This document shows, piece after piece, positions 46,616-56,329 of a stretch of 64,000 nucleotides of DNA. The stretch is taken from positions 1 through 64,000 of the forward strand of contig NZ_CANMKV010000020.1 of assembly GCF_947498635.1 (NCBI RefSeq), written 5' to 3'. A program made the position numbers and the translations under genes. The stretch's first letter is position 1. The number at the start of each line of letters is the position of its first letter. The notes under the pieces are model-generated. The model searched no databases. It had not been told where the DNA came from and saw only the letters and a program-made list of their open reading frames with translations. The stretch is from an uncultured Microbulbifer sp. (GTDB taxonomy: Bacteria; Pseudomonadota; Gammaproteobacteria; Pseudomonadales; Cellvibrionaceae).

Positions 46616-48106
46616 ATGAAACGACTGATCGCCATCTCTCTGTTGCTTCTGCTCGGCGTGCAGACAGCCCTCGCCGATAGCCGCGAACACGAGCAGCTCA
46701 AGCGCTCGATTATTAAGATTTACACCACCGCCTCGGCCCCGGACTACTTCAATCCCTGGGCGCTGTTGAACCCCAAACAGCTCTCCGGCTCCGGTGCGGT
46801 TATCCGCGGTCAGCAGATCCTCACCAATGCCCATGTCGTGGCCAACGGCAGCTTTATCCAGGTGCAGCGCCATGGCGATGCCAAGAAATTCCGCGCCCGA
46901 GTGAAGTTCGTCTCCCACGATGCCGATCTGGCCCTGCTCACCGTGGATGATGACAATTTCTTCAGTGACACCCGCCCCCTAACGCTGGGCAAGCTGCCCG
47001 ACCTGCAGGAAGAAGTCACCGTATACGGCTACCCCATCGGCGGCAAATCCCTGTCGATCACCCGCGGGGTTCTATCGCGGATGGAGCATCAGTACTACGC
47101 CCATGCCGAGAGCTACCTGATGGCCGGCCAGATCGACGCTGCCATCAACCCCGGCAATAGCGGCGGCCCTGTGATTTCCGGTGGCCGCATTGTCGGTGTA
47201 GCCATGCAGACCAATCAGAGCGCCGAAAATCTGGGCTATTTCGTGCCCCCCAGCGTGATTGCCCATGTGCTTGAAGACGCCACAGACGGACAACACCAGG
47301 GCTTCCCCGAACTGGGGGTGGTCACCCAGAGCCTGGAAAGTCCCTCCATGAAAAAAGCCGCCGGCCTCAGCGAGGATCAGGATGGCGCCATGATCGTCAA
47401 AGTTTTTAGCGACTCCCCCTCCGCAGGGACTTTCCAGCCCGGAGATGTCCTGCTCGAAGTCGACGGTTTTAAGGTCGCCGCCGATCGCACCGTGGAATGG
47501 CGTGAAAATCAGCGTACCAATTACCACTACGCCGTAGACCTACACCATGTTGGCGACAAACTACCGGTGCGCTTCTCCCGCAACGGCGTGGAACAAACCG
47601 CAGAGGTGACCCTGGACGCAGCGCCCCCCTCCCGCGCTCTGGTCGTGGGTGAACAATTCGACCAACAGCCCCGCTACTACATCTATGGCGGCGTGGTATT
47701 CGTGCCCCTGAACATGAACCTGATCAAGCGCTGGGGCAACAACTGGCACTCCAAGGCCCCTATCGACTACCTCTATGCGCGCAATCAATGGGGTGAAGAA
47801 ACCCGCCGCGAACTGGTAGTAGCCCTCAAGGTATTGCCCGCCAACGTCAATTTGGGCTACCACGACTGGAAGAACTGGATCATCGATTCGGTCAATGGCC
47901 ACACTGTTGCGGACTTCGACGAATTCGCCCAGCTGATGGAAACCAACAAAGAGACCTTCGTGGAGCTGCGCGACCGCTCCGGTTACCGCATGGTGCTGGA
48001 TCACGCCGAGGCCCAGGAGCAGGAACCGCTGATTCTGCAGACCTACCATATTCCCCAGCGCCACTCGCAGGGACTGTTCAGCAGATTGGCCAATAAAGAG
48101 GAGTAA
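46616..48106 (+). CDS. Periplasmic trypsin-like serine protease with PDZ domain (DegP-like)
   Basis: A 496-residue protein with a signal peptide (1-20) and an S1C-type protease domain (about 28-235). The triad is His73 (LTNAHVV), Asp104 (HDADLALL) and Ser182 (PGNSGGPV). A PDZ domain follows (about 235-345; VFSDSPSAGTFQPGDVLLEVDG). The C-terminal quarter (YYIYGGVVFVPLNMNLIK onward) resembles the extra domains of plant Deg/HtrA-like and Pseudomonas relatives and is not found in E. coli DegP. Inserted between hslR and hslO, it is probably a protein-quality protease. Confidence 0.9.
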   Translation: MKRLIAISLLLLLGVQTALADSREHEQLKRSIIKIYTTASAPDYFNPWALLNPKQLSGSGAVIRGQQILTNAHVVANGSFIQVQRHGDAKKFRARVKFVSHDADLALLTVDDDNFFSDTRPLTLGKLPDLQEEVTVYGYPIGGKSLSITRGVLSRMEHQYYAHAESYLMAGQIDAAINPGNSGGPVISGGRIVGVAMQTNQSAENLGYFVPPSVIAHVLEDATDGQHQGFPELGVVTQSLESPSMKKAAGLSEDQDGAMIVKVFSDSPSAGTFQPGDVLLEVDGFKVAADRTVEWRENQRTNYHYAVDLHHVGDKLPVRFSRNGVEQTAEVTLDAAPPSRALVVGEQFDQQPRYYIYGGVVFVPLNMNLIKRWGNNWHSKAPIDYLYARNQWGEETRRELVVALKVLPANVNLGYHDWKNWIIDSVNGHTVADFDEFAQLMETNKETFVELRDRSGYRMVLDHAEAQEQEPLILQTYHIPQRHSQGLFSRLANKEE

Positions 48107-48134
48107 GGCCCGCGATAAGGGCTAGGGAGAAGCC

Positions 48135-48572
48135 GTGAAACTACTGAGAGGAACCTTGTTTGGCAGCCTGATGGTGGCTGCCACTGCCGGGGCTAGTGAA
48201 CTCTATCGCTGGGTCGACGCCGACGGGCGTGTACATTTCAGCGACCGCCCCCCAGCGGAGGCCAAGGCCCAGGATATATCCGGGCAGCTCAATCCGATCA
48301 ACTCCGCCGAGGCCACCAAGAATCGGCCGAGCTTGATCACCTCCCCGGCCACAACCACCGGCCGAGAGCAGCAAAAACGCCAACAGAAGGAGCAACAGGC
48401 ACGCCAGCAGGAGCAGCAGCGCAACTGCAGCAAAGCGCGCCAGCGTCTACGCGCGATCAATGGGCGCGTGGCCTTTATCGACAATAATGGCAAAGAGGTT
48501 CGCTATTCCGAGCGCGAGCGCCAACAAATGGCCAAAAAGCTCCAGCGGGAAATCGCCAGCCGCTGCGGCTGA
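48135..48572 (+). CDS. DUF4124-domain exported protein
   Basis: A 145-residue protein with a signal peptide (1-19) and an N-terminal DUF4124 domain (ELYRWVDADGRVHFSDRPP). A Gln/Arg-rich coiled coil (about 75-100) and a Cys-containing end (NCSKARQRL..., SRCG) follow. Function unknown. It starts 28 bases after the protease gene stop. A second DUF4124 protein is encoded at 59139-59789. Confidence 0.83.
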   Translation: MKLLRGTLFGSLMVAATAGASELYRWVDADGRVHFSDRPPAEAKAQDISGQLNPINSAEATKNRPSLITSPATTTGREQQKRQQKEQQARQQEQQRNCSKARQRLRAINGRVAFIDNNGKEVRYSERERQQMAKKLQREIASRCG

Positions 48573-48696
48573 CCCCAAAAAACCACCTCCTTCAGCCGGC
48601 ATATCGCTTGCCGGCGCCACAATTATCCAGGCCGGCTACCATTTAGACATATCCACCTCTAAAATCCCGCGGTTTTAATACCGAGGCAATCGATCT

Positions 48697-49575
48697 ATGT
48701 CCGATCAGCTGGAACGCTTTATCTTTTCCCAACACGATATACGCGGGCAGATGGTGACCCTCACCGATGCCTACCGCGAAGTGCTGGAACACAACCCGCT
48801 GCCTGCGCCGGTGGCGCATCTGCTGGGAGAGTTTCTCGCGGCCGCCGCCCTACTTTCCACCACCCTGAAGTTCGAGGGCATACTGAGTCTGCAGGCCCGC
48901 GGCGAAGGGGATGTACCACTGATTATGGCGGAGTGTACCCACCACAGCGATTTGCGTGGTATCGCGCGGGTTGCCGAGGGAGCACAAATCAGTGAAGACG
49001 CCAGCCTGAGCCAACTGATCGGGCCGCGCGGCGTCCTCTCAATCACCCTGGAACCGAAACGCGGCGAGCGCTACCAGGGCGTTGTCCCCTTGGAAAAAGA
49101 CAGCCTGGCCGGCTGCCTGGAAGACTACTTCATCCAATCAGAGCAACTCGATACCCGCTTCTGGCTGGAGTGTGACGGCAGCAGTGTGGGCGGCATTATG
49201 CTGCAGGTGTTGCCCGGCAATAACGCCGCCAGCGCAGAGGAAAATCACGATGCCTGGGAAACCGCCCTGCACCTGGCAGATACCGTGAGCGCCGATGAGC
49301 TGTTTCACGTTCCCCACGACGAGTTGATTCACCGCCTGTTCCACCAATTGCAGCCGGCGAGCCTGGGCACCGACAGTATTCGCTTCAAGTGCAGCTGCTC
49401 CAGAGAGCGCAGCGCGCACGCCCTGATTTCCCTGGGCGCAGAGGATGTATACCGGCTACTGGAAGAGCAAAATGGTGAGATTATAACCGACTGCCAATTT
49501 TGTAACGCTCAGTACCGCTTCGACCGAGAGCAGGTTGAATCCCTTCTGAGTGCGCCGCCCCATACCTTGCACTAG
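48697..49575 (+). CDS. hslO: Redox-regulated chaperone Hsp33
   Basis: A 292-residue cytoplasmic holdase activated by oxidation. The four zinc cysteines are Cys232 and Cys234 (FKCSCSRER) and Cys266 and Cys269 (CQFCNAQYRF), the expected C-x-C and C-x-x-C. The N-terminal domain (QHDIRGQMVTLTDAYREVL) and linker are normal. Part of the yrfG-hslR-hslO-pckA synteny group. Confidence 0.96.
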   Translation: MSDQLERFIFSQHDIRGQMVTLTDAYREVLEHNPLPAPVAHLLGEFLAAAALLSTTLKFEGILSLQARGEGDVPLIMAECTHHSDLRGIARVAEGAQISEDASLSQLIGPRGVLSITLEPKRGERYQGVVPLEKDSLAGCLEDYFIQSEQLDTRFWLECDGSSVGGIMLQVLPGNNAASAEENHDAWETALHLADTVSADELFHVPHDELIHRLFHQLQPASLGTDSIRFKCSCSRERSAHALISLGAEDVYRLLEEQNGEIITDCQFCNAQYRFDREQVESLLSAPPHTLH

Positions 49576-49856
49576 GGGTAGTTGCCACCGGTGGGGGAAC
49601 AATTTTCGCCACTGGCTGGCCCAGCTTCCGCACACGAAGATTCACATAATCTATAGGGTAAAATTACTACATAGATGAAGTGAATCAAAAACAGGTAAAT
49701 TTGTACTGACAGCGCTGTCAAAGAGCAAAAAGTGACCGAGTTTGCTACCCGCTTATTTTGAATTTTGCCATAATGCGCCCCCCCAATTTTGCCAGGCTGT
49801 CTAATACTTGGGCGGCCCTATATTTTTACTATCCAACATTCACGGGTAATCGACGA

Positions 49857-51404
49857 ATGGCACAGATCGACGACACCGCGCTGGTTTATAAGAACCTTTC
49901 ACCAGCACAATTGGTCGAGCAGGCTCTTACGCGCGGCGAAGGCAAACTTTCCGACACTGGCGCGCTGGTCACTGAAACTGGCGCCCGCACCGGCCGCTCC
50001 CCGGCGGACCGCTTTGTTGTGGAAGAGCCCTCCACCGCCGACAGCATCGCCTGGGGCAATGTGAACCGCCCCTTCCCACAGGACAAGTTCGATGCCCTGT
50101 GGGACCGCGTAGAGGCTTTTGTCGCCGGCGACGACAGCTTCGTGCAACATCTGCACGTAGGCCAGGACGAAGATCACTACCTCCCGGTTGTTGTGACCAC
50201 CCAGACCGCTTGGCACAACCTGTTCGGCCGCAACATGTTTATCCGCGCCGAAAAGTACAACCCCAAGGGCAAGGAAGAGTGGCGTATCCTGCACGCACCG
50301 AATTTTGTGTGTGAACCCGACCGCGACGGCACCAACTCCGAAGGCTGCGTGATCATCAACTTCGGCCAGCGCCGCGTCCTGTTGGCCGGAATGCGCTACG
50401 CCGGTGAGATGAAGAAGGCGATGTTCTCTGTGCAGAACTTCCTGCTGCCGGAAAAAGATGTCATGCCCATGCACTGTGCCGCCAACGTGGGCAAAGAAGG
50501 CGATACCTGCCTGTTCTTCGGCCTGTCCGGCACCGGTAAGACCACCCTGTCCGCCGATCCCGAGCGCTACCTGATCGGTGACGACGAGCACGGCTGGAGC
50601 AAGGGCGCAGTCTTCAATATGGAAGGCGGCTGCTACGCCAAAACCATTGATCTGAGCCAAAAAAATGAGCCGGTGATCTGGGACGCAATCCGCTTCGGCG
50701 CCATCGTTGAGAACGTGGTGACCAACGATCACGGCACCGCCGATTACTGCGACACCAGCCTCACAGAAAACGGCCGCTGCTCCTACCCGCTGGAGCATGT
50801 CGAAATGCGCCAGCTGGCGAACCGCGCCGGCGAGCCGAAGAATGTCATCTTCCTCACCTGCGACGTATCCGGCGTACTGCCTCCAGTATCCATCCTCTCC
50901 AAAGAGGCTGCCGCCTACCACTTCCTGTCCGGCTACACCGCTCGCGTTGGCTCTACCGAACTGGGCGCAGAGGCCGGTATCCATCCGACCTTCTCCACCT
51001 GTTTCGGCGCGCCGTTCATGCCGCGCGCTCCGCGCGAATACGCCGACCTGCTGATGAAACGTATCGACGACTTCGGCTCCAAAGTCTACCTGGTCAACAC
51101 CGGCTGGACTGGCGGCTCCGGCGACAACGGCAAGCGCTTCCCGATTCCGGTTACCCGCGCTGTGGTAGCGGCAATCCAGAGCGGCGCTCTGGAAGGCGCG
51201 GCCACCGAGCACCTGGATACCCTGAATCTGGATATTCCCCTGGAAGTACCGGGCGTCGACAAAGCCTACCTGAACCCACGTGAAGCCTGGGAAGACAAGG
51301 CTGCCTACGACGATCAGGCCGGCAAGCTGGCCAGACTGTTCGCCGAGAACATTGAGAAGTTCAATGTCAGCAATGAGGTGAAAGGCGCCGGTCCCAAGGC
51401 CTAA
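49857..51404 (+). CDS. pckA: Phosphoenolpyruvate carboxykinase (ATP)
   Basis: A 515-residue enzyme that makes phosphoenolpyruvate from oxaloacetate and ATP, the entry step of gluconeogenesis. I choose ATG 49857 ([13 protein letters not shown]); the earlier reading from 49758 adds 33 unlike residues. The kinase-1a P-loop [13 protein letters not shown] lies near 221-233, and kinase-2 follows in IGDDEHGWS. The [15 protein letters not shown] segment and C-terminal [14 protein letters not shown] are typical. No ribosome binding site is strong. A strong terminator follows. Confidence 0.96.
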   Translation: MAQIDDTALVYKNLSPAQLVEQALTRGEGKLSDTGALVTETGARTGRSPADRFVVEEPSTADSIAWGNVNRPFPQDKFDALWDRVEAFVAGDDSFVQHLHVGQDEDHYLPVVVTTQTAWHNLFGRNMFIRAEKYNPKGKEEWRILHAPNFVCEPDRDGTNSEGCVIINFGQRRVLLAGMRYAGEMKKAMFSVQNFLLPEKDVMPMHCAANVGKEGDTCLFFGLSGTGKTTLSADPERYLIGDDEHGWSKGAVFNMEGGCYAKTIDLSQKNEPVIWDAIRFGAIVENVVTNDHGTADYCDTSLTENGRCSYPLEHVEMRQLANRAGEPKNVIFLTCDVSGVLPPVSILSKEAAAYHFLSGYTARVGSTELGAEAGIHPTFSTCFGAPFMPRAPREYADLLMKRIDDFGSKVYLVNTGWTGGSGDNGKRFPIPVTRAVVAAIQSGALEGAATEHLDTLNLDIPLEVPGVDKAYLNPREAWEDKAAYDDQAGKLARLFAENIEKFNVSNEVKGAGPKA

Positions 51405-51432
51405 GCCCCTCAGCGCAGCCTCCTAAAGGCGT

Positions 51433-51471
51433 AAAAAAGCCCCGCCACCACATGGTGCCGGGGCTTTTTTT
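51433..51471 (+). terminator. Rho-independent terminator of pckA
   Basis: AAAAAAGCCCCG / CGGGGCTTTTTT, 12-bp stem with 14-base loop and a T7 run, about 30 bases after the stop. Confidence 0.9.
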
Positions 51472-51623
51472 ATACCGCCATCTTCCACATCCACTCCGCT
51501 ACCCATGCCATCGAAAGTTGTCGATTTTTACGGCTATAGTGTGTAAAGAGGCGCCGACGAAATAGACGTCTGTGTGCAGGCTCTCACTTCACTGACCAGA
51601 TTTCGGAGCTGTAATCGAAACCC

Positions 51624-52316
51624 ATGTCCGAAGGCAATTCATTTACCCGCTTCAGGACCCTCTACCCCCATCAACCGCCCGGTCGGCGCACCAATTTTGC
51701 GGTAGTGGCCAGCCTGACCCTGTTGCTCACTGTGGTACTGGTAACCCTGTGGCTGTGGCTGTGGTTTAAGGCACAGGAAAAACCCTATGTGGAAACGAAA
51801 GGGTATCGCATCGCCAGCGAGGAGAGCTTTAAGAGCTTTTTACGCAATGGCAACAACCGCGCGCAGGTCAAAGCCCTCAGTGACTACTTGGAAAGCCGTG
51901 GGCTCAGCGAGGTCACCGCGGTGAGCAATCTACTGCGCCAGGGTGAAGAGTGGCTGGAACTCGAGAAACCAGCATTCGCCCTCCCCCCCCAGGGCGAGTG
52001 GTCCAAGATGGCCGATACCTTAAAGCTACTGCGCGAGCAGGTTGTGCCCCTGATCGGCCCGGTAGCAGTGATCTCCGGATTTCGCAGCGACAGCTATAAC
52101 CGCGAGCTGGAGCACTCAGATAAGGCCCGTCACCGGGCCTTTTGCGCCCTAGACCTAATTCCTACCTCCAATATCAGCCACGGTGAGCTTGTGGAAGAAC
52201 TGCAAGCCCTGCACGCGCGCCTGGGTCCCGAAAGCCGCTTCGGCCTGGGACTGGGTAACGGCGTGCTCTTCCATATCGACACCTGTGGCTATCGAACCTG
52301 GCAACTGATGGATTGA
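51624..52316 (+). CDS. Membrane-anchored M15-like peptidase (paralogue 1)
   Basis: A 230-residue protein: short cytoplasmic tail, one membrane helix (about 26-48), then a periplasmic domain of the D-Ala-D-Ala carboxypeptidase M15 type (about 115-222). The zinc ligands are His170 and Asp177 (KARHRAFCALDLIP) and His217 (LFHIDTCGYR), with VAVISGFRSDSYNR as substrate region. Two cysteines (Cys174, Cys221) flank the metal site. M15 enzymes trim peptidoglycan stem peptides; this use is inferred. The next gene is its paralogue, 3 bases downstream. Confidence 0.83.
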   Translation: MSEGNSFTRFRTLYPHQPPGRRTNFAVVASLTLLLTVVLVTLWLWLWFKAQEKPYVETKGYRIASEESFKSFLRNGNNRAQVKALSDYLESRGLSEVTAVSNLLRQGEEWLELEKPAFALPPQGEWSKMADTLKLLREQVVPLIGPVAVISGFRSDSYNRELEHSDKARHRAFCALDLIPTSNISHGELVEELQALHARLGPESRFGLGLGNGVLFHIDTCGYRTWQLMD

Positions 52317-52319
52317 ACC

Positions 52320-53030
52320 ATGGGTATCCAAGACAACGGCGATCGTCAAACATCCATTTCACGCACCCAGCGCCGCTGGCTATTACTGACCGGCGGGCTG
52401 CTAATCATCATCACGATTATTGTGCTACTGCTCACCTCGGAGAAAACGCGTGAGTTAGGTGAGAGAATTCTCAGCCCTATCGACCTCCTGCCCTTGCCGG
52501 ATACCCCTGAAATTTACGATATACAGGGATACCCTGCCGCCTCAGAGCGGGTTTTTAGTCGCTTCCTTAAGCAGGAAGAAAATCAGAAGCGGTTTGCCAA
52601 GCTAAAGAATTTTCTGCGAATCAATGAGGTGGACCATGTGGTAGCGCCCTTCGAACTGTTGCGCCAAGGCAGCGACTGGCAGGACCTAGGCGAACCACCT
52701 TTCGCCATTCCGCCTACGGAAAATTGGGGCTCCATGATTTACACCCTGAGAGCACTGCAGCGAGAGATAGTGCCGATTATCGGCCCGGTTACCGTGATCT
52801 CAGGCTGGCGTACCACCAGCTACAACAGCAAGGCCGGTGGCTCTAAAGGCAGTAAGCATTTGCGCTTTTGCGGGCTGGATATAGTGCCGCAGAAAAATTT
52901 CACCCGCGAACAATTAGTGCCCGTACTAAGGGATATTCACAAACGCAACGGCAAGCAGTGGGATATGGGATTGGGGATATATAAAGGGATTCGTTTTCAC
53001 GTAGATACCTGTGGTTACAGGCGCTGGTAA
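52320..53030 (+). CDS. Membrane-anchored M15-like peptidase (paralogue 2)
   Basis: A 236-residue protein of the same build as the preceding gene: one membrane helix (about 20-38) and an M15-type domain with His180, Asp187 (SKHLRFCGLDIVP) and His227 (RFHVDTCGYR). The cysteine pair is again present (Cys184, Cys231). The tandem copies have clearly diverged, more in the N-terminal part than near the zinc site. A three-base gap separates them, so they are co-translated. Role is probably envelope peptide hydrolysis. Confidence 0.83.
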   Translation: MGIQDNGDRQTSISRTQRRWLLLTGGLLIIITIIVLLLTSEKTRELGERILSPIDLLPLPDTPEIYDIQGYPAASERVFSRFLKQEENQKRFAKLKNFLRINEVDHVVAPFELLRQGSDWQDLGEPPFAIPPTENWGSMIYTLRALQREIVPIIGPVTVISGWRTTSYNSKAGGSKGSKHLRFCGLDIVPQKNFTREQLVPVLRDIHKRNGKQWDMGLGIYKGIRFHVDTCGYRRW

Positions 53031-53110
53031 ATCCGCCCTGCTTCTGCTTAGATAGATCGCAAATTAGGCGCCCGATACCACAGGGCTTTGCAGCAGTAGA
53101 GGGAGCTCCA

Positions 53111-54190
53111 GTGCAGGAAAAGTTAGAAAGACGCTCATTTATACTTTCACTTATTTTAGTGTCGATCGGTTTTTTACTACTGGTAAAACCCTTCTTCACA
53201 CCGATTTTCTGGGCCTGTGCTATCGCCCTGATTTTCTACCCAGTGTACCGCTTGCTGATGGAGCGCTTTCCGAACTCACCCAATTCCATGGCGCTGCTGA
53301 CGCTGTTTATGTGCATCGTGCTATTGGTAATACCCGTACTGGTGGTAGCAACGTCCTTTATTAATGAAGCCGTCACTCTCTATCACCGGGTGCAGGAAGG
53401 GCAGATCGATATCTCGAAATCCCTGGAACAGGTGCGCAATACCTTCCCACGGGTCAACGATATGCTCGAGGGCATCGGCGTCGATATTGATGAAGCCAAG
53501 CAACGGCTACTTGGCGGCGTAATGAATGCCGGCAGCTTTATCGCCAAAAATGCTATTGAAGTTGGGCAAAACACCGTTAACTTTTTTGTCATGCTTGGCT
53601 TAATGCTCTACCTCACATTCTTTTTAATTCGCGATGGCGAGAAGCTGGTCAACCTGATTATTCATGCACTGCCCCTCGGTGATGAACGCGAACACCTGCT
53701 GCTGGCTAAATTTGCCGAAGTGACCCGAGCTACCATCAAGGGCAACCTGGTCGTCGCCATCACCCAGGGCTCTCTGGGCGGTATTATTTTCTGGGCCCTC
53801 GACCTCCCCGCACCGCTGCTGTGGGGGGTATTGATGACCCTGCTGTCGCTACTGCCTGCCGTTGGCGCGGCGCTGATCTGGTTTCCCGCCGCGATCTATC
53901 TCTACGGCATAGGCGAGCCGATCAAAGCCAGCATATTGCTGGCATACGGATTTACGGTAATCAGCTTGGTAGACAACTTATTGCGCCCGATTTTGGTGGG
54001 GCGGGATACCAAGTTACCAGATTATCTGGTGCTGTTTTCCACCGTGGGTGGCCTGATCATGTTTGGTATCAGTGGCTTCGCAATAGGCCCTCTACTCGCA
54101 GCGCTATTCCTCGCCTTCTGGGAAATCTTTATGCGGGAATTTGTCCACCCCGAAGACATGCTGATGCCGCCAAGGCCCGAGGGTGATTAG
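53111..54190 (+). CDS. AI-2E family transporter (PerM/YdiK type)
   Basis: A 359-residue protein starting with GTG after a GAGGGAG ribosome binding site. It has about eight membrane helices with a soluble helical insert after the third (QEGQIDISKSLEQVRN...), as in the AI-2 exporter superfamily. The C-terminus carries LVDNLLRPILVGRDTKLPDYLV and a GLIMFGISGFAIGPLLAALF signature. Substrate unknown; family members include exporters of autoinducer-2 and ion transporters. Confidence 0.88.
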   Translation: MQEKLERRSFILSLILVSIGFLLLVKPFFTPIFWACAIALIFYPVYRLLMERFPNSPNSMALLTLFMCIVLLVIPVLVVATSFINEAVTLYHRVQEGQIDISKSLEQVRNTFPRVNDMLEGIGVDIDEAKQRLLGGVMNAGSFIAKNAIEVGQNTVNFFVMLGLMLYLTFFLIRDGEKLVNLIIHALPLGDEREHLLLAKFAEVTRATIKGNLVVAITQGSLGGIIFWALDLPAPLLWGVLMTLLSLLPAVGAALIWFPAAIYLYGIGEPIKASILLAYGFTVISLVDNLLRPILVGRDTKLPDYLVLFSTVGGLIMFGISGFAIGPLLAALFLAFWEIFMREFVHPEDMLMPPRPEGD

Positions 54191-54427
54191 CCGTGAGCAA
54201 CCCCGCCAGCTGAAAGTGGCAGCAAAATACTCTGACTGCTGAATAGAGCTAGCGCCGGGAGGTATAGGATAACGCGTAAATCCGAAAGTCTGGCTTCTGG
54301 CACTCGCCAGTCTCTCGGGCGAAACTAGACTGTTGCGAAAATTCCAGGTCGAACAAGAGGCATATACTAGTTTGATGCGGAGTATGGCAGTAGCATAGAC
54401 GCAATTTTTGCCTTAGCGGATGTTCCT

Positions 54428-54973
54428 ATGAAATATTGGTTTACCCTGATTATCGCCACCATAATTAGCCTGCCGCTAATGGCGCTGGAAGTTGGAGAAA
54501 AAGCACCCAACTTCTCCCTGCAGGGCACAGATGGAAAGACACACTCACTGGACGACTATATCGGCAAACGCGCAGTTGTAATCGCTTGGTTTCCGAGGGC
54601 TTTTACTAAAGGCTGTACTATCGAATGTAAATCCCTGGCTAAAAATGGGCACAAAATTCGCGCCTTCGACGCGGCCTATTTTATGGCCAGCACCGATAAG
54701 CATGAGGATAACACCCGTTTTGCCAAGCATAATGCCGCCGATTTTCCCCTACTCAGCGACCCCACTGGACAAACGGCTAAAGCATACGATGTGTTGATCC
54801 CCGTTCTTAAACTCGCTCGGCGCGTCACTGTTTATATTGGCAAAGATGGGACCATTCTGAAGATTGACAAAGATATCAACCCCGCTACTAGTGCAGAAGA
54901 TATCGCCCGTAATCTGGCCGAACTCGGGGTGGAGAAATCGGGCAACACGCAGAAAGAAAACGTGGAGCAGTAA
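54428..54973 (+). CDS. Exported peroxiredoxin (AhpC/TSA, Bcp-like)
   Basis: A 181-residue thioredoxin-fold peroxidase with a signal peptide (1-19). The peroxidatic Cys63 (FTKGCTIECKS) with Cys67 four residues later resembles the Bcp/PrxQ arrangement. Phe/Arg and Thr60 of the FPRAFTKGC motif are present (Pro-Arg-Ala-Phe-Thr replaces the common P-x-x-x-T). It should reduce peroxides in the periplasm. No partner thioredoxin gene is adjacent. Confidence 0.85.
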   Translation: MKYWFTLIIATIISLPLMALEVGEKAPNFSLQGTDGKTHSLDDYIGKRAVVIAWFPRAFTKGCTIECKSLAKNGHKIRAFDAAYFMASTDKHEDNTRFAKHNAADFPLLSDPTGQTAKAYDVLIPVLKLARRVTVYIGKDGTILKIDKDINPATSAEDIARNLAELGVEKSGNTQKENVEQ

Positions 54974-55046
54974 TCTATTTCACAGCTCGGAAAGCTCCGG
55001 GCTGCTTTCTCATACTATGAGATTGCAGAATTGATCTTTGATCTTC

Positions 55047-55379
55047 TTAGTCACAAATAAAGGAAATCCCAAAACAGCACTGCTGTCCTTCAAACTCATC
55101 GAGCCACTTGCAAACGCTCAAGCTGGCCCGGCCCTCACTGGATTTATCCACAAACTCATGAGAGTAGATTGGCTCGCCAGAGGCGAATACACATAAGTCA
55201 TCATCCCGCAATTCTACAGCGTTATTGGCCCAGGGCAGCTGCGCATCGGTCTTGCCTGCCACTTCCTCACCGGCCAATTCACAAATCTTTCGATTGCCCC
55301 AGAGATATTTTCCTTCCCGATCTTTTATCCAAAAAAGAAAAGGTAATTTTTCGAAAACACTCATCTCAGAACTATTCAT
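55047..55379 (-). CDS. Small PAS-domain protein
   Basis: A 110-residue protein consisting of one PAS domain (LPFLFWIKDREGKYLWGN, AGEEVAGKTDAQLPW). There is no output domain. An AGGTGGG ribosome binding site precedes the ATG at 55379. It may bind a small ligand or cofactor and act through an unknown partner. Confidence 0.72.
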   Translation of the reverse strand: MNSSEMSVFEKLPFLFWIKDREGKYLWGNRKICELAGEEVAGKTDAQLPWANNAVELRDDDLCVFASGEPIYSHEFVDKSSEGRASLSVCKWLDEFEGQQCCFGISFICD

Positions 55380-55611
55380 AAACCCACCTAAATATTACGA
55401 GCATATTATAAATACAGCATTACTTACCGGATCTATCAATAAAACGACTTCAAACCAAATGCATTAAACTTACACACCCTTATAGCAATAAAGCGCAAAC
55501 ATATAACCGCACTACCCAACTAACCGTAGAATCCCAGTAGTAATAGCAACTTATAAAAACCAATTTTGCCGCTGTATGATAGCGTCCGATAAAAAAGTAC
55601 TGTAACTAAAC

Positions 55612-56327
55612 AATGCACAAAATTTCAGGAACTTCAGCACCCTTGTGATTACAGCCATCCTAGTCTCAGCCTGTAGTGGAGAGGCGGAAATGGTGAAAGC
55701 AACACTCTCGACTTTCATCACAGGCGAAGGTAATTATATTACCCGAGAAATAGCCATTCCAATGCCCAGGATTTTATCCAGGACTTAGCTTTTACTGTAA
55801 ATAAATACGAAGGAATTTCCCTCCGGAACCCAGAGAAAATTTTGAAACCCTTAGAAAAAATATTAGAAAACTAATACTTGTGCGACCACTCATTTGCTAT
55901 CAACACATATAAAACCAGTATTTTATTCAGCGGCCTACATGTCAGAAATAGAGGGCTTTTAACAAGAATCATTGAACTAGAAAAGAGAGAGACAGATTAG
56001 CGGTATTCCCAACTTTACTAGAGTTGGCGATTTCCGGTACAAAATAGACAGTAACAAAAATTTATCCTAGTTCTTCTACGAGGAAGCCATATGGAATAGA
56101 TATAGTAAAGAATATTACTTAGATACCAAGGAAGAAATCTCGAAATTAAACTCTACCACATGTTAAATACCCAACGCTCATTTCCGTTGAATGAACTCCG
56201 CGGTGAATTTACCGCAAGATTTTACCATCCAGAGTCTTATGCAGAATACAATTGCGATTATCTCCACGCCTACCATAGAGGCGTACACCCACCTGGGATC
56301 TCAGTAGTCTTGAGATCCCAGTGTTAG
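55612..56327 (+). pseudogene. Decayed lipoprotein gene, many frameshifts and stops
   Basis: Plus-strand pieces in consecutive frames join into one protein. A signal-like start ITAILVSACSGEAEMVK (lipobox LVSAC) is followed by TLSTFITGEGNYITREIAI, then, after a frameshift, NAQDFIQDLAFTVNKYEG up to a TAA. In-frame after that stop comes YLCDHSFAINTYKTSILF. Two more pieces read GIPNFTRVGDFRYKIDS and YYLDTKEEISKLNS, and the last runs LNELRGEFTARFYHPES to a stop at 56325-56327. No family recognised. The downstream end falls inside the ntrC hairpin. Confidence 0.6.
56293..56321 (-). terminator. Hairpin downstream of ntrC
   Basis: A perfect 11-bp stem CTGGGATCTCA / TGAGATCCCAG with a 7-base loop, 8 bases beyond the ntrC stop on the minus strand. 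No clear T tract follows. Confidence 0.55.
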
Positions 56328-56329
56328 AG

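Noticed and set aside
49899-51212. 437-codon frame antisense to pckA
   Set aside because: Shadow frame caused by GC-biased codon use of pckA; no start signal or domain.
53031-55046. Quorum-sensing system from the AI-2E transporter
   Set aside because: No luxS, luxP/Q or synthase gene nearby; the family name alone does not support quorum sensing.
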